Source of the DNA: G964020055 sp964020055
GTDB lineage: Bacteria > Pseudomonadota > Alphaproteobacteria > WRAU01 > Hepatincolaceae
Direction: 5' to 3'
DNA length: 64,000 nucleotides
Assembly (NCBI GenBank): GCA_964020055.1
Contig: OZ026533.1
Span: 930,001-994,000 of the forward strand
The position numbers and the translations under genes are program-made. The notes below the pieces were generated by a model. That model had not been told where the DNA came from, searched no databases, and was given only the letters and a program-made list of their open reading frames with translations. Of this stretch, positions 17,566-27,198 are shown one piece after another. Within the stretch, counting starts at the first letter, position 1; each line of letters starts with the position of its first letter.

Positions 17566-20262
17566 ATGTCAGAAGAAAAAAAGCAAGATGAATTAAAAGA
17601 AAATACACTAAGTTTAGCGAAAAATAATACAGAAACGTTAACTTTAGATACTTCAAAAATTACAGTTCCTAAGTCATTATCGGCAAGTAAAAGGGTAAGA
17701 GGAAAATTTGTAGAAGTAGAAGTAAAAGGTCGTGGTAGAAGAAAGAAAGCTTCTACAGATGCAATATTAGAAGAACCTACAAAAATACCTAATGAAGTAC
17801 TTAAAAATGATTCACATTCTGAAAAGCCAGAAGTTGAGCGCTCTATGCCCAATAATGTTTTAACTGAAGAAGAAAAGCAAAGACGTAATACCATTTTACA
17901 AAATATTAATTCTTCTAATTCAAGTACAGAAAAAATAGTGCTAGCTTCAACAATGAAAGTTGTAAGTACTGAAAAATCAGATAATATAGTTGAATATAAA
18001 GCTGAAAAAAAACAACAAATAGAACAAAAAAATTCACTAGTAAATGATTTACAAGAAATTCAAGCTTCTGACAATACTACAAAAGCATCTGACGTTGATA
18101 CAAGTACTAAAAATTCCTCTAACAAGACTATTAAGCAAGAGGAAAAGAAAACTGAACATGTAACAAGAGTTGTAAGTTTTACTCCTGTTTTTTCATCTAA
18201 AACAAATGAGATAATTGAGCCTAATGCTAATAAAGAGCATAATTCTCCTAAAGAAAATCCATCATTTTACGAAGAAAAAGAAATTTCTAAGCCAAAGAAA
18301 AAAGGAGCGGGGGCTGTAGATAATAAAAGACAAGCAAAATCTAATTGGAAATCTGTTTACGTAGAAGAAGTAGCTGAAGAAGAAGATTTCGAAGAGGGAA
18401 TTTTATTAGAAGAAGATGTAGAAGTAGAGCAAGAAGAAAAACCTGCGGTTCCATATTACAAAGCACCAAAACGTAAAAGTAAATATAAGAATAAGTCATC
18501 TAAAACAAAATTAGTAAAAACAGTAAAAATCAGTGATCCTTTATCAGTTTCTGATTTAGCACTGCAAGTTGCTGAAAAATCTAAAGTATTAATAAACTCT
18601 TTACGATCTTTAGGAGTATCTGCAACAGATAAAACTATACTAGATATTGAGACTATAGAACTGCTATTAGGTGAGTTAGGTCATAATTTTATAAAGGTAG
18701 ATAAAAAATATTTGGAAGATGAATATATAAATATAAATGAAGATGATTTTACTTCAGTAACCCGTCCTCCTGTTGTAACTATTATGGGGCATGTTGATCA
18801 CGGGAAAACAACTTTGTTAGATACTATAAGAAAATCTGCGATAGTAGACAAAGAAAGTGGAGGTATCACTCAACACATAGGAGCGTATCAAGTTAAGCTT
18901 CCTAATGAAAAAGTTATAACTTTTTTAGATACTCCAGGGCATGAAGCTTTTACAGAAATCCGCTCAAGAGGTTCTTCAGTTACAGATATTGTAATTTTAG
19001 TTGTTGCATCAGATGATAGTGTAAAACCTCAAACAATAGAAGCTATACAACATGCAACTCAAGCAAATGTACCTATTATAGTTGCAATTAATAAAATGGA
19101 TAAGCCAGAAGCAAACCCGATGAAGGTAAAAACTGAGCTTTTACAACATAACGTTATTGTGGAAGAAATGGGTGGTGAGGTTTTATGTGTAGAAATATCT
19201 GCAAAAAACAACGAAGGTATAGACACTTTATTAGAAAATATATTGTTACAAGCAGAATTGATGGATTTAAAATCTCCACTTGATGCTCCTGCTATGGCAA
19301 GTATAGTTGAAGTAAAGCAAGAAAAAGGATTAGGTTTTTTAGCAACCGTTCTTGTGCAAAGAGGTACTTTAAAAATTGGTGATATTTTTGTGTGTAATAC
19401 TCAAATTGGTCGTATAAAAGCAATGATAGACGATAACAGAAATAGGGTAAATGAAGCATCTATATCAGTTCCTGTAGAAATATCAGGTTTTACAGGAGTA
19501 ATAGAAGCAGGGTTTAATCTTATAATAGTTCCTTCAGAAAAAATTGCTAATGAGATTGTATCACAGCGTTTATTAAAACAAAGAGAAGAAGAAAAAGAGA
19601 AAAAATTTGATTTAAGTGCGTTATTAGCTAAATCTTCTGGAGATGTAAAAACTTTATCTGTGGTAGTGAAAGCAGATACTCAAGGAATATTAGAAGCGAT
19701 AGTATCTTCATTAGGTAAAATAAAGCATCCTGAAATACAATTAAAAATTATTCTTAAAGGTGTTGGTGAAATCACAGAAACTGATATTTCTTTATCAAAA
19801 ACTTCAGGGGCTATAATTGTTGGTTTTAATGTTAGAGCAAATACTAAAGCATTAGATATAGCTAAAAAGTCTGGTATTGAAGTAAGATATCATTCTATAA
19901 TATACAATTTAATTGATGATGTTAAATTGATATTATCTGGAATGTTGAATCCAGATATTGTAGAAAATATTATAGGTTATGCAGAAGTAAGACAAGTATT
20001 TAATATAACAAAATTTGGTAATGTAGCGGGTTGTTATGTAACAGAAGGTTATTTAAAAAGAAATAGCTATGTTAGATTACTTCGTAATAACGTTGTTATT
20101 CATGAAGGAGTTCTATCTACTTTGAAAAGAGAAAAAGATGATGCTAAAGAAGTAAAAAGCAATATGGAATGTGGTGCATCTTTTGAAAATTACAATGATA
20201 TTGAAATTGGTGATAGAATAGAATGTTACGAAAAAGTAGAAATACGCAATAGCATTAAATAA
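17566..20262 (+). CDS. infB: Translation initiation factor IF-2
   Basis: IF-2 is the GTPase that places initiator tRNA on the 30S subunit. The 898-residue protein has a long, low-complexity charged N-terminus (about 1-320), then an IF2_N domain and the G domain with GHVDHGKTT at 408-416, DTPGHEAFTEI and NKMD. Domains II, III and IV follow. A GGTGGAGA site precedes the ATG by 5 bases. The disordered Lys/Glu-rich part is longer than needed for function and typical of the family. Confidence 0.97.
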   Translation: MSEEKKQDELKENTLSLAKNNTETLTLDTSKITVPKSLSASKRVRGKFVEVEVKGRGRRKKASTDAILEEPTKIPNEVLKNDSHSEKPEVERSMPNNVLTEEEKQRRNTILQNINSSNSSTEKIVLASTMKVVSTEKSDNIVEYKAEKKQQIEQKNSLVNDLQEIQASDNTTKASDVDTSTKNSSNKTIKQEEKKTEHVTRVVSFTPVFSSKTNEIIEPNANKEHNSPKENPSFYEEKEISKPKKKGAGAVDNKRQAKSNWKSVYVEEVAEEEDFEEGILLEEDVEVEQEEKPAVPYYKAPKRKSKYKNKSSKTKLVKTVKISDPLSVSDLALQVAEKSKVLINSLRSLGVSATDKTILDIETIELLLGELGHNFIKVDKKYLEDEYININEDDFTSVTRPPVVTIMGHVDHGKTTLLDTIRKSAIVDKESGGITQHIGAYQVKLPNEKVITFLDTPGHEAFTEIRSRGSSVTDIVILVVASDDSVKPQTIEAIQHATQANVPIIVAINKMDKPEANPMKVKTELLQHNVIVEEMGGEVLCVEISAKNNEGIDTLLENILLQAELMDLKSPLDAPAMASIVEVKQEKGLGFLATVLVQRGTLKIGDIFVCNTQIGRIKAMIDDNRNRVNEASISVPVEISGFTGVIEAGFNLIIVPSEKIANEIVSQRLLKQREEEKEKKFDLSALLAKSSGDVKTLSVVVKADTQGILEAIVSSLGKIKHPEIQLKIILKGVGEITETDISLSKTSGAIIVGFNVRANTKALDIAKKSGIEVRYHSIIYNLIDDVKLILSGMLNPDIVENIIGYAEVRQVFNITKFGNVAGCYVTEGYLKRNSYVRLLRNNVVIHEGVLSTLKREKDDAKEVKSNMECGASFENYNDIEIGDRIECYEKVEIRNSIK

Positions 20263-20282
20263 AATTAAAAGTTTGTAGTTAA

Positions 20283-20699
20283 ATGTTTGATAAAAAAGTA
20301 ATTAAGTCACAAAAAGTTTCTAAAAGGCCTTTGCAAGTTGCAAAAGAAATAAGAATCAAATTGAGCGATGCCTTTAATAAAAATCAAATCAATGATCCTA
20401 TATTGTTTGATAAAAAGTTTTTAATATCTCATGTGGAAGTATCTTCAGATTTATCTTGGGCAAAAATATATGTATACCCTTTTAATAATAATATAGAGCC
20501 TAAAAAACTTATTGAAGCATTAAAAAATAGTGCAGGGGCTTTAAGAACACTAATAGCCAAACATTTAACTACTAGAAAAGCTCCTAAGTTAATGTTTTTG
20601 ATAGATGACCATTTTGACAAACTAGAAGAAGTTAATTCTTTAATTCATAAAGCTACAATCTCATCTGAAACAATAGTTTCTGATAATGAAGAGGAGTAA
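20283..20699 (+). CDS. rbfA: 30S ribosome-binding factor RbfA
   Basis: RbfA is a KH-fold protein that binds immature 30S particles near the 5' helix of 16S rRNA. The 138-residue product includes SHVEVSSDLSWAKIYVYP and RTLIAKHLTTRKAPKLMF, both recognisable family segments. It follows infB by 20 bases and precedes truB by 32, the usual order. A GTAG-type weak ribosome site suggests translation depends on the polycistronic context. Confidence 0.92.
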   Translation: MFDKKVIKSQKVSKRPLQVAKEIRIKLSDAFNKNQINDPILFDKKFLISHVEVSSDLSWAKIYVYPFNNNIEPKKLIEALKNSAGALRTLIAKHLTTRKAPKLMFLIDDHFDKLEEVNSLIHKATISSETIVSDNEEE

Positions 20700-20731
20700 T
20701 ATAAATTATTAACAAAAATTTTAATAATAAT

Positions 20732-21670
20732 TTGGTGGATAATTTATATTTTTTTCCACATGGTTTTTTATTTGTTGATAAAAAAAGAGGAGATAATTCT
20801 ACATACGTAGTATCTTCAGTCAAAAAATATTTAAAAACTATAGGAATAAAAGATATAAAAGTAGGGCATGCAGGAACATTAGATCCATTTGCAGAAGGTG
20901 TTTTACCAATTGCAATTGGTGAAGCTACAAAAGCAATTGATTATGTAATGCAAGCTAAAAAAGTTTATGAATTTACAATAAAATTTGGAGTATCAACAGA
21001 CACATTTGATAACACAGGTGAAATTTTAAATACTTCAAATGTTTTTCCAACTTATGAAGAGATTATAGCTATATTACCTTTATTCATAGGTAATGTAGAA
21101 CAAACACCCCCCAAATTCTCTGCAATAAAAATAAATGGCGAAAGAGCTTATAAATTAGCTAGAGAAAATAAAGAGTTTAAAATTTCAACTAGAAAAGTTT
21201 TTATTCATAATTTAGAAGTAATCAATTACAATAGCGATGAAAAAACAGTATCTTTTAAGGCAATAGTTGGTAAAGGTACGTACATAAGGTCATTGGGAGT
21301 TGATATAGCAAATAAATTAGGCGCTTTAGGATGTATATCTTATTTACGTAGGAGTAACTATGTATTTAATAAAGAAATTTTACTAATACCTCAAAATATA
21401 ACGTATAATTTGAAAGAACAATTGGTTAGTATAGAGGATATGCTGGATGGCATCTTGGCTTATCCTTTAAATCAAGGTCAGGCTTTACTATTATTTAATG
21501 GTAATTTAAAGCTAAATGAAGACTTTGTTACTAACAATAGTAACTCTAATATAATAAAAGCTACATATAATGAAAAATTAGTAGCTTTATTAAAAATAGA
21601 AAATACAAAATTTTCTATAATTAGAGTTTTTAATCATCATAAAAAGACTATTCTAAAAGGAGAAAATTGA
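20732..21670 (+). CDS. truB: tRNA pseudouridine(55) synthase TruB
   Basis: TruB makes the pseudouridine of the T-loop in tRNAs. The catalytic motif [15 protein letters not shown] lies at about residues 45-59, with the nucleophilic aspartate in LDPFA. Further matches are AYKLAR and [12 protein letters not shown]. The start is uncertain: TTG at 20732 or the adjacent GTG at 20735; no ATG is available before the conserved core and no clear ribosome site was found. The TGA stop overlaps the rpsO ATG by one base. The length of 312 is normal. Confidence 0.95.
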   Translation: MVDNLYFFPHGFLFVDKKRGDNSTYVVSSVKKYLKTIGIKDIKVGHAGTLDPFAEGVLPIAIGEATKAIDYVMQAKKVYEFTIKFGVSTDTFDNTGEILNTSNVFPTYEEIIAILPLFIGNVEQTPPKFSAIKINGERAYKLARENKEFKISTRKVFIHNLEVINYNSDEKTVSFKAIVGKGTYIRSLGVDIANKLGALGCISYLRRSNYVFNKEILLIPQNITYNLKEQLVSIEDMLDGILAYPLNQGQALLLFNGNLKLNEDFVTNNSNSNIIKATYNEKLVALLKIENTKFSIIRVFNHHKKTILKGEN

Positions 21671-21945
21671 TGTCACTTACAAAAGAAGAAAAAGCAGCAA
21701 TCATAAAAACACATGCACAATCTGAAGCAGATACAGGTTCATCAGAAGTACAAGTAGCTGTATTAACAGCAGATATCAAAAAACTTACAGAGCATATGAA
21801 AATTCATAAAAAAGATGTGCATAGTAGAAGAGGTTTGTTAATGAAAGTTAGCAGAAGAAATAAGCTTTTGACTTATTTGAAAAAGAACAAGACAGATTCT
21901 TATACAGCTTTAATTAGCAGTTTAGGAATTAGAGGAGTAAAATAA
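21670..21945 (+). CDS. rpsO: 30S ribosomal protein S15
   Basis: This 91-residue primary 16S rRNA-binding protein opens [15 protein letters not shown] and contains the conserved [20 protein letters not shown]. The ATG at 21670, overlapping the truB stop, is the natural start; an in-frame TTG immediately before it adds one unlikely residue. AAGGAG lies 7 bases before the ATG. It precedes pnp by two bases. In E. coli rpsO is autoregulated through its leader; no matching pseudoknot was sought here. Confidence 0.97.
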   Translation: MSLTKEEKAAIIKTHAQSEADTGSSEVQVAVLTADIKKLTEHMKIHKKDVHSRRGLLMKVSRRNKLLTYLKKNKTDSYTALISSLGIRGVK

Positions 21946-21947
21946 TC

Positions 21948-24038
21948 GTGTTTAATATTATAGAAAAGTCAATACAGTGGTTCGGAAGAGAATTAGTTTT
22001 ACAAACAGGTAAAATCGCAAGGCAAGCAGACGGTGCTGTAGTTGCAACTTACGGAGAAACTTCTGTACTAGCAACTGTTGTATATTCTAAAGAGCCAAAA
22101 GCTGATTTAGATTTTTTTCCTTTAACTGTACATTATTTAGAAAAATTTTATGCTGTTGGAAAAATACCTGGTGGTTTTTTCAAAAGAGAAGGAAAACCAA
22201 GTGAAAAAGAAATTTTAACTAGCCGTTTGATAGATAGACCTATTAGGCCATTGTTTGATGAATCATTCAGAAATGAAGTTCAAATAATAGTGTCTGTACT
22301 TGGCTACGATGATATTAACACAGTTGATTATTTATCTACAATTGCAGCTTCAGCAGCTTTAGCAATTTCAGGAGCACCAGTTACAGACATAGTAGCAGCT
22401 TCAAAAATTGGGTTAGTAAAAGGTGAATTTGTAATCAATCCGTCGTTACAACAATTAAAAGATAGTTCTTTAGATTTGCAAGTTGCAGGTACTAAAGATG
22501 GGGTTTTAATGGTGGAATCTGAGGCTAAAGAGCTTTCTGAAGAAAAAATATTAGAAGCAGTTAAGTGTGCCCATCAGGCTTGTTTTGAAGTTATAGATTT
22601 GATTCAAGATTTCAAAACAGCTGTTGGCAAACCTGAATATGAATTTTCTAAAATAGAAACTGAAGAACAAGTAGATTTTTCTAAAAAACTAGAAGCATTA
22701 GTTTCTGATGATTTGAAACAAGCATTTACTTTAATTGATAAAGTATCTAGAAAACAAAAAATTTCTGATATTTCAGAACATGCAAAAAAATCTTTATTAC
22801 AAACAGGTTGTTCTGAAGAATTTTTATCTTTGAATTTCAACAAATATTTCAAAAATATTGAAAAATCTATAGTACGTAATAAAGTACTAAACGAAAATTC
22901 AAGAATTGATGGAAGAACTTTAACGGATATAAGAAAAATTGAAACTGAAGTAGATTTATTTCCAAGAGCTCATGGAACAGCATTATTTACAAGAGGTGAA
23001 ACTCAAGCATTAGTTTTTGTAACATTAGGAACAGATTCTGATGAGCAAATATTAGATGATATAGAAGGGGAGTCTCGTAGTAGATTTATGCTTCATTATA
23101 ACTTTCCTTCATTTTCAGTTGGAGAAACAGGAAGAGTAGGTGCACCAGGTAGAAGAGAAATAGGTCATGGTAAATTAGCATGGCGTGCAATTAACCCTGT
23201 ACTACCAAACAGAGAAGATTTCCCATATACAATTAGAGTTGTTTCTGAAATAACAGAAAGCAATGGTTCATCTTCTATGGCAACAGTCTGTGGTTCATCT
23301 ATGGGATTAATGGCAGCAGGTGTTAAGCTAAAGGATCCAGTTGCAGGAATAGCAATGGGTCTTATCAAAGAAGGTCAAAAGTATGCTGTTTTATCAGATA
23401 TTTTAGGTGATGAAGATCATTTAGGAGATATGGATTTCAAAGTTGCAGGTACAGAACATGGTGTGACTGCTTTACAAATGGATATAAAAATTACTTCTAT
23501 AACATATGACATAATGTCAGAAGCTTTAAAGCAAGCTAAACAAGGAAGATTACATATTCTAGGTAAAATGGTAAATGCTATTTCTTCATCTCGTGAGAGT
23601 GTTAACCAGTATGTGCCAAAAATTTGCACAATACAGGTTAGTAAAGATAAAATCAAAGATATTATTGGTTCTGGTGGAAAAATTATCAAAGAACTTTGTG
23701 AAGTTTTTGAGGTAAAAATTGATATTTCTAACGAAGGGCTAGTAAAAGTTTATGGTAGTAATCATGAATTAATAGAGAAAGCTCTTCAAAAAATAGAAGG
23801 TTTAGTAGCTGTTCCTGAAATTGGTAAAACTTATCAAGGAAAAGTAATGAAAGTTATCGAAAGTGGTGCTTTCATTAATATTATGCCTGGTAAAGATGGT
23901 TTCTTACATATTTCTGAAATTACAGAAAAAAGAGGAGACGATATCAACCAATTTATCAAAAAAGATGAAGAATTAGTAGTAAAATTGGTTAGTATAGATG
24001 ATAAAGGTAGATTAAAGCTATCTTATAAAAATATATAA
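21948..24038 (+). CDS. pnp: Polyribonucleotide nucleotidyltransferase (PNPase)
   Basis: PNPase is a phosphorolytic 3'-5' exoribonuclease. The 696-residue product has two RNase PH domains (about 10-210 and 300-530) joined by a helical region. These are followed by a KH domain with IGSGGKIIKELCE and an S1 domain with IMPGKDGFLHISEI. The GTG start has GGAG about 10 bases upstream, and no ATG is available before the conserved GRELVLQTGKIARQADG. It is last in the ribosomal/RNA operon. All domains are present and the length is typical. Confidence 0.97.
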   Translation: MFNIIEKSIQWFGRELVLQTGKIARQADGAVVATYGETSVLATVVYSKEPKADLDFFPLTVHYLEKFYAVGKIPGGFFKREGKPSEKEILTSRLIDRPIRPLFDESFRNEVQIIVSVLGYDDINTVDYLSTIAASAALAISGAPVTDIVAASKIGLVKGEFVINPSLQQLKDSSLDLQVAGTKDGVLMVESEAKELSEEKILEAVKCAHQACFEVIDLIQDFKTAVGKPEYEFSKIETEEQVDFSKKLEALVSDDLKQAFTLIDKVSRKQKISDISEHAKKSLLQTGCSEEFLSLNFNKYFKNIEKSIVRNKVLNENSRIDGRTLTDIRKIETEVDLFPRAHGTALFTRGETQALVFVTLGTDSDEQILDDIEGESRSRFMLHYNFPSFSVGETGRVGAPGRREIGHGKLAWRAINPVLPNREDFPYTIRVVSEITESNGSSSMATVCGSSMGLMAAGVKLKDPVAGIAMGLIKEGQKYAVLSDILGDEDHLGDMDFKVAGTEHGVTALQMDIKITSITYDIMSEALKQAKQGRLHILGKMVNAISSSRESVNQYVPKICTIQVSKDKIKDIIGSGGKIIKELCEVFEVKIDISNEGLVKVYGSNHELIEKALQKIEGLVAVPEIGKTYQGKVMKVIESGAFINIMPGKDGFLHISEITEKRGDDINQFIKKDEELVVKLVSIDDKGRLKLSYKNI

Positions 24039-24060
24039 TTATTAATGTTAAGAGGATTAT

Positions 24061-25458
24061 TTGAAAATAAAAAATGTTAATATTTCTGGAGAAATGGTAC
24101 TTCCTATAATTGAAGGGGGAAAGGGTATTGCTGTTTCTAACGGAATTACAGCGGGTTATTTTGCAAAATCAGGAGCAGTTGGTACTATATCTGGTACCAA
24201 CCCTGACTTTTATGACGAACATGGTAATATTATTAGGTATGTTTTTGATAAAACATGGTCTCGTAAAGAAAAATTTCAAAATTTATGTAAATGGAGTATT
24301 TTGGGCGGTATAGCACAAGCAAAGCTTGCTCATGATATAAGTTGTGGAAATGGTAGATTGCACTTGAATTTTCTATGGGAAGCAGGTGGTACCAAAAAAA
24401 TTATGGACGCTGTTTTAGGAAAAACTAAAGGATTGATTCATGGTATCATAGCAGGGGCTGGTTTACCTTATGATTTATCTAATATTGCAGCTAAGCACAA
24501 TGTGTTTTATTATCCTATAGTTAGTTCTGCTAGAGCTTTCTCAATTTTGTGGAAAAGATCATTTAATAAAGTTAGTGATTTGCTAGGTGGGGTAGTTTAT
24601 GAAGATCCTTGGTTAGCTGGTGGTCATAATGGATTATCTAACAAAGAAAATCCAAAAATACCTCAATCTCCGCATTCAAGATTATTAGAAATAAGAAAGT
24701 TTTTAAAAACAGTAGGTCTTCATTCTGTTCCTATTATTATAGCAGGTGGAGTATGGAATCTTACAGACTGGCAAGAATATATAGAAGATCCTGATTTAGG
24801 TAATATAGCTTTTCAACTTGGTACAAGACCACTTCTTACAAAGGAAAGTAATATATCACAAGAATGGAAAGATTTATTACCTAAAATTAAAAAAGGTGAT
24901 GTACTTTTAAATCAGTTTAGTCCAACAGGTTTTTATTCCTCTGCATATCGTAACTCTTTTTTACAAGAATTAGAAGGGCGCTCGGAAAGACAGATGGAAG
25001 CTTCTAGAAAAATAACAGATGTTTATACTCAAAAAATACCTACAGGTAATGGAGTAACATTTATGTATGTTAAAGCTGAAGATTATAATAGGGCTATGTC
25101 GTATATCAATTCTGGATATAATACTGTATTGAGAACTCCAGATAAAACTATTATTTTTGTTGAACCCAATAGAGCTATAACAATTAAAGAAGACCAAGTA
25201 AATTGCATGGGTTGCTTAAGTGCATGTAGATTTAGTGGTTGGGCAGATAACGATGCTAATTCTACAGGTATAAGCCCAGATCCCCGTTCATTTTGTATAA
25301 GCAAGAGCTTACAAGATATAGCACATGGGGGTAGCGTAGATAATAATTTAGTATTTTCTGGACATAACGGGTATAGATTTGGTGAGGATCCATGGTATAA
25401 AGATGGTTTTGTGCCTACTATTGAACAATTAATTAATAGATTAATGGAAGGTAAGTAA
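24061..25458 (+). CDS. Nitronate monooxygenase-like flavoprotein with C-terminal cysteine cluster
   Basis: The 465-residue protein resembles FMN-dependent nitronate monooxygenases (2-nitropropane dioxygenase family). It has GGKGIAVSNGITAGYFA near the start, AGGHNGLS in the middle and IIAGGVWN before the phosphate-binding part. Unlike the usual 320-360 residue enzymes it has an extra C-terminal region. That region holds Cys382, Cys385, Cys389 and Cys412 (CxxCxxxC plus one), which could bind an Fe-S cluster or zinc. It starts at TTG with AGAGG upstream. The substrate is unknown, and the annotated family name may not reflect the true reaction. It closes the plus-strand block after pnp. Confidence 0.7.
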   Translation: MKIKNVNISGEMVLPIIEGGKGIAVSNGITAGYFAKSGAVGTISGTNPDFYDEHGNIIRYVFDKTWSRKEKFQNLCKWSILGGIAQAKLAHDISCGNGRLHLNFLWEAGGTKKIMDAVLGKTKGLIHGIIAGAGLPYDLSNIAAKHNVFYYPIVSSARAFSILWKRSFNKVSDLLGGVVYEDPWLAGGHNGLSNKENPKIPQSPHSRLLEIRKFLKTVGLHSVPIIIAGGVWNLTDWQEYIEDPDLGNIAFQLGTRPLLTKESNISQEWKDLLPKIKKGDVLLNQFSPTGFYSSAYRNSFLQELEGRSERQMEASRKITDVYTQKIPTGNGVTFMYVKAEDYNRAMSYINSGYNTVLRTPDKTIIFVEPNRAITIKEDQVNCMGCLSACRFSGWADNDANSTGISPDPRSFCISKSLQDIAHGGSVDNNLVFSGHNGYRFGEDPWYKDGFVPTIEQLINRLMEGK

Positions 25459-25466
25459 AAAGATTT

Positions 25467-25499
25467 TTATCAGAGTGTTCCCCCCCATAAATCTGATAA
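25467..25499. terminator. Hairpin between convergent genes
   Basis: TTATCAGA and TCTGATAA form an 8-bp stem around a 17-base loop that contains a run of seven C. It covers the 11-base gap between the flavoprotein stop and the SH3-gene stop and extends into the latter. It may act as a weak terminator for either strand. Confidence 0.35.
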
Positions 25500-26006
25500 T
25501 GAAATCCAGCCTGATATAATTTTAGGATATTTAGTATTGTTTTGTGCAAAAGGTATTTCTATTGTAACTTTACAAAGATTTGTATCTTCTGAACAACTTT
25601 TCACAAAAACAATACTAACTTTTTTTACATAAGCTATTATTTTAGAATTATTATTATTTTTTAAATATACTTTAGCGTTTTCTGTAATAATTAAAGCTGT
25701 TTTTTTCTTTAATAAAAGAGAATTTTTGATCCAGCCAATATTACCAAATACATCTTCAATTTCTAACCATTCATTATGCTTTTGTAAAGCTTTTACAGGC
25801 ATGTTTTTTATTTTATATACTATTCTTATAGGGTAATTAGTAGAAGGACCTGTCCTTGAATTAGTTAAGGCATATTTTGTAGAATAAAACTCTGGGAACG
25901 TATCTTCTTTAAAAATATTAGTTGTAGCTTGAGTTTTTATAAAATACCCCGAAATACAAATAAATATCACTAATACTATAGATAATATTAAATTAATAAA
26001 ATTCAT
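25470..26006 (-). CDS. SH3-domain protein, periplasmic or membrane-anchored
   Basis: The 178-residue protein starts with a hydrophobic segment (about residues 4-23) that is either an uncleaved anchor or a signal peptide. A bacterial SH3 domain follows at about 45-105, with TNSRTGPSTNYPI and EWLEIEDVFGNIGWI, typical of the COG3807 group. A second weaker SH3-like unit may occupy 106-178. Such domains often bind peptidoglycan or other envelope parts. It is last in a minus-strand set with the HemY-like and mitofilin-like genes, separated from the former by 19 bases. No enzymatic motif is visible. Confidence 0.75.
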   Translation of the reverse strand: MNFINLILSIVLVIFICISGYFIKTQATTNIFKEDTFPEFYSTKYALTNSRTGPSTNYPIRIVYKIKNMPVKALQKHNEWLEIEDVFGNIGWIKNSLLLKKKTALIITENAKVYLKNNNNSKIIAYVKKVSIVFVKSCSEDTNLCKVTIEIPFAQNNTKYPKIISGWISLSDLWGGTL

Positions 26007-26025
26007 GATATATATTTTATCAATA

Positions 26026-27183
26026 TTAATTCCACCAATATGTCTGTTTAGAGTATGTAGCTAAATCATTTATACAACTCATTAATTTTTTATAATCTCT
26101 TTCTTTAGCAAGTAATGCTATTTCTACTAATAATTTATCTATACTATCTAACTTAGATTGTTCTAAATATTCAGAGGCTTTTATTAAATGATTTTGCTTT
26201 ATATATAAGGAAGCTAATAATAAATTATATTGGGGAATATTTGTCTTGTCACAAAGATGTTTTAATGTTTTCTCTAAATCAATATTTTCTGTATCAAAAT
26301 ATTTTATCCATAATCTTATAGATAGATATGATGGTTGATTAAGCCAAGCTTTTTCTAAAACTGAGATCATTTTTTTATCTGAAATTTCATTTTTATTAAG
26401 AGTAAAATAAAATTCATATATAGGAGTATAATCTGGATAAGTATCTATTAGTTTGTCGACATATAATTGCGCATCTAAAAGGTTATTTTCTTTTATTAAG
26501 TTTTCAACTAATAAATGCATTAATATACAAAAATATTTTTTCTTTTTTTGTTTTGAAGGGAATTTTATTAAATCAAATTTTTTATGTAAAAAGATAAGTT
26601 GACTTAATACAGGGTTTTTTTGATTTAATTTTACAAGAATTTTCAAAAACCAAAAATTATAATTTTTACAATAAGTTATTGCTTGTTCCAATGTAGCAAT
26701 TAAATTATTTGTTTCTTTCTTAGCAGCATAAGCTATACACAAATAATATTCTTGAATAAAAAAGAAGTTTTTAGATACTTTATGAGCTCGTATGTATGAC
26801 ATAGCTTTATCATAATTAGCTTGCATTATTAATATTTTGGTATTTCTTATAATTTTTATATCATTTTTTTGTTCTAAATTACTCACCAAAAGAGTAAGTA
26901 TTTCTTTTTCTTCATGGATGTTAAATATAGACATCAATTTGAGAATTTTTTTAGTGCGTCTTTGAAAAATAATTTTTCTTTGTAATTTAAGTAAAGGAAA
27001 TATTAAACAATAATATAAAATCAACAATACAATTAGAATAATAGTAATAGAAAAAAATGATGTATATATTTTATATTTTCCTATACTAGCAATAATAGTA
27101 TTTTCTGTATTATAAAACCATATTGTTAAAGAAATTAATAGTATTATTATTAATAATTTAAATATTTTGAATATTTTTTTCAT
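26026..27183 (-). CDS. HemY-like TPR membrane protein
   Basis: The 385-residue protein has two N-terminal membrane helices (about 6-25 and 42-64) followed by helical repeats of TPR type. This is the layout of the HemY N-terminal family found beside heme genes. Signs are FPLLKLQRKI after the second helix and repeated helix pairs such as ANYDKAMSYIRAH. The gene lies directly after the mitofilin-like gene, as in other alphaproteobacteria, but no hemC or hemD is nearby. Its molecular role is unknown in any species I can name with certainty. The assignment rests on topology plus context. Confidence 0.65.
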   Translation of the reverse strand: MKKIFKIFKLLIIILLISLTIWFYNTENTIIASIGKYKIYTSFFSITIILIVLLILYYCLIFPLLKLQRKIIFQRRTKKILKLMSIFNIHEEKEILTLLVSNLEQKNDIKIIRNTKILIMQANYDKAMSYIRAHKVSKNFFFIQEYYLCIAYAAKKETNNLIATLEQAITYCKNYNFWFLKILVKLNQKNPVLSQLIFLHKKFDLIKFPSKQKKKKYFCILMHLLVENLIKENNLLDAQLYVDKLIDTYPDYTPIYEFYFTLNKNEISDKKMISVLEKAWLNQPSYLSIRLWIKYFDTENIDLEKTLKHLCDKTNIPQYNLLLASLYIKQNHLIKASEYLEQSKLDSIDKLLVEIALLAKERDYKKLMSCINDLATYSKQTYWWN

Positions 27184-27198
27184 AGTTTTAACTTATTT

